From contig JAJYLM010000105.1 of NCBI GenBank assembly GCA_021787655.1, positions 1 to 7,520 on the forward strand: a DNA stretch of 7,520 bases, read 5' to 3'. The notes under the pieces are model-generated. The model was not told the DNA's origin. It saw only the letters and a program-made list of their open reading frames with translations, and searched no databases. Position numbers and translations under genes: made by a program. This DNA is from a bacterium (lineage in GTDB: Bacteria; JAMCPX01). Positions 7,050-7,520 of this stretch are shown in pieces; position 1 is the first letter of the stretch, and each line of letters opens with the position of its first letter.

Positions 7050-7091
7050 TTATAAACTAAGGTTAAACAAACAAATTGCCTTATTTTATAA
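7050..7091. repeat. Large AT-rich inverted repeat (13-base arms, one mismatch)
   Basis: TTATAAACTAAGG (7050-7062) and CCTTATTTTATAA (7079-7091) are inverted copies matching at 12 of 13 positions around a 16-base centre. Arm centres are 29 bp apart, about three helical turns. It sits at or just after the predicted glutamate synthase transcription start. It could be a two-site operator for an oligomeric protein such as an Lrp-family regulator, or a hairpin at the 5' end of the leader RNA. No T run follows, so it is not an ordinary terminator. Confidence 0.55.
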
Positions 7092-7122
7092 GCCACGGAA
7101 GGTTACCACCCTGCAGGTTAAG

Positions 7123-7149
7123 CCGCAGACAAGGTATCTCCGCAGACAA
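7123..7149 (+). repeat. Direct repeat CCGCAGACAA in the glutamate synthase leader
   Basis: CCGCAGACAA occurs at 7123-7132 and 7140-7149, 17 bases apart, inside the probable untranslated leader. It could mark a repeated RNA or protein-binding element, or a small duplication. No known motif is recognised. Confidence 0.4.
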
Positions 7150-7166
7150 CAGTAAGGACGAAACGT

Positions 7167-7196
7167 ATGATAAACGACAACCAGAGGAGGCTGTAG
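7167..7196 (+). CDS. Possible leader peptide MINDNQRRL before glutamate synthase
   Basis: ATG at 7167 opens nine codons ending in TAG at 7194-7196, three bases before the glutamate synthase ATG. It has its own site, AAGGA (7154-7158), 8 nt upstream. Its two Arg codons, AGG AGG (7185-7190), are themselves the Shine-Dalgarno sequence of the next gene, so a ribosome translating it would cover or deliver to that site. The peptide contains Asn, Asp and Gln, suggestive in front of a nitrogen-assimilation gene. Translational coupling or a translation-based control are possible. An ORF this short could also be chance. Confidence 0.35.
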   Translation: MINDNQRRL

Positions 7197-7199
7197 ACC

Positions 7200-7520
7200 A
7201 TGCTTTACAAGAACCCTTACAACCACTACTTTGACTATGTAGTTCAGAGGGACATGGATACGTGTATCCGGTGTAAAGCCTGCGTCACCCAGTGCTCGTA
7301 CGGAGCCAACCTCTATGACCAGGACAGGGACCTCATTTACAGTCTCGACTATAACTGCGTCGGGTGCATGCGGTGCGCGACGTTCTGTCCGACCGACTGC
7401 ATCAGCATCGTCAGGAACCCGGACACCTTCAGGCCCAATGCGAACTGGAAGGACTACAATATCAAGGACCTGTACAAGCAGGCCGGGACCGGCGGGATCA
7501 TTATCACCGGCATGGGCAAC
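7200..7520 (+). CDS. gltB: Archaeal-type glutamate synthase, ferredoxin-fused N-terminus (partial)
   Basis: The first 107 residues are present and the gene runs off the right edge. ATG 7200 follows AGGAGG (7185-7190) by 9 nt. Two [4Fe-4S] cluster motifs are visible: CIRCKACVTQC with Cys22, 25, 28 and 32, and CVGCMRCATFCP with Cys53, 56, 59 and 63. Residues 96-107 (GTGGIIITGMGN) match the start of the FMN-binding synthase domain of glutamate synthases. This order fits archaeal-type enzymes, which lack the glutaminase domain in the same chain, take ammonia from a partner and pass electrons through ferredoxin-like clusters. The reaction would be glutamine plus 2-oxoglutarate to two glutamates, in the cytoplasm. 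The divergent Lrp-family gene supports a nitrogen/amino-acid role. A related FMN-dependent oxidoreductase cannot be excluded because the catalytic part is not in view. Confidence 0.75.
   Translation, partial: MLYKNPYNHYFDYVVQRDMDTCIRCKACVTQCSYGANLYDQDRDLIYSLDYNCVGCMRCATFCPTDCISIVRNPDTFRPNANWKDYNIKDLYKQAGTGGIIITGMGN

Larger units (their letters stand above)
6837..7199. other. Divergent intergenic region between the Lrp-family regulator and glutamate synthase
   Basis: These 363 bases hold no ordinary gene. The half near the regulator (6837-6970) is GC-rich and includes TCCGCCG/CGGCGGA arms (6890-6896 and 6924-6930) that could fold in the regulator leader. The middle (6980-7023) has opposed ATGTCAA/TTGACAT boxes. 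Next comes an AT-rich block (7040-7091) with a 13-base palindrome (TTTATATTATAAA, 7044-7056) and a larger dyad. Last is a GC-mixed leader of glutamate synthase with a repeated CCGCAGACAA and a possible leader peptide. I do not recognise a known riboswitch. Confidence 0.6.

Noticed and set aside
7031..7050. Sigma54-type promoter before glutamate synthase
   Set aside because: TGGAAC is present but the required downstream TTGC element at fixed spacing is missing.
7092..7166. Glutamine, c-di-GMP, THF or ZTP riboswitch in the glutamate synthase leader
   Set aside because: CGGAAGG at 7096-7102 superficially recalls the glutamine motif, but the flanking consensus elements of these classes are not present.
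1..7520. Insertion sequence, CRISPR array, tRNA or rRNA
   Set aside because: No transposase frames, terminal inverted repeats with target duplications, regularly spaced repeats or cloverleaf-like segments were seen.

Overview
This window looks like chromosomal DNA from a Gram-negative (diderm) bacterium. It encodes a complete tripartite efflux system with an outer-membrane TolC-type channel, uses AGGAGG-like ribosome binding sites and is moderately GC-rich. The glutamate synthase at the right edge is the archaeal-type, ferredoxin-fused kind also found in anaerobic or deep-branching bacteria. A Nitrospirota- or Desulfobacterota-like host would fit, but that is inference only.

Layout. (1) At the left edge, on the + strand, lie the tail of a small YHS-domain protein (1-115) and a secreted YHS-like protein with a Met/Asn-rich segment (128-511). 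They end at a strong intrinsic terminator (544-579). (2) Convergent to them is a tightly packed minus-strand operon, read right to left: periplasmic adaptor (about 6182-5106), RND inner-membrane pump (5105-1959) and TolC-family channel (1962-607). The adaptor stop touches the pump start, and pump and channel overlap by 4 nt. (3) Upstream of it, same strand, is an Lrp/AsnC-family regulator (6836-6372). About 190 bp separate it from the adaptor. That gap holds a sigma70-like promoter, a perfect 7+7 dyad and a direct repeat with a 20-bp period. (4) A 363-bp divergent region (6837-7199) separates the regulator from the + strand glutamate synthase gene (7200 to beyond the edge). It holds opposed TTGACA boxes, a large AT-rich inverted repeat, a short direct repeat and a possible leader peptide.

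How the parts may work together. Adaptor, pump and channel should form one drug/amphiphile-type (HAE) efflux complex. The TM4 motif is VDDAIVV rather than the heavy-metal (HME) form, so metal export is less likely. The Lrp-family protein sits between the pump operon and a nitrogen-assimilation gene and could control one or both. Family precedent is E. coli Lrp, which controls gltBDF. The most interesting material is in the non-coding parts: two short upstream ORFs that each contain the next gene's Shine-Dalgarno sequence, a probable CTG start or frameshift for the adaptor, and several undescribed candidate operators. I do not see a wholly new multi-gene system.
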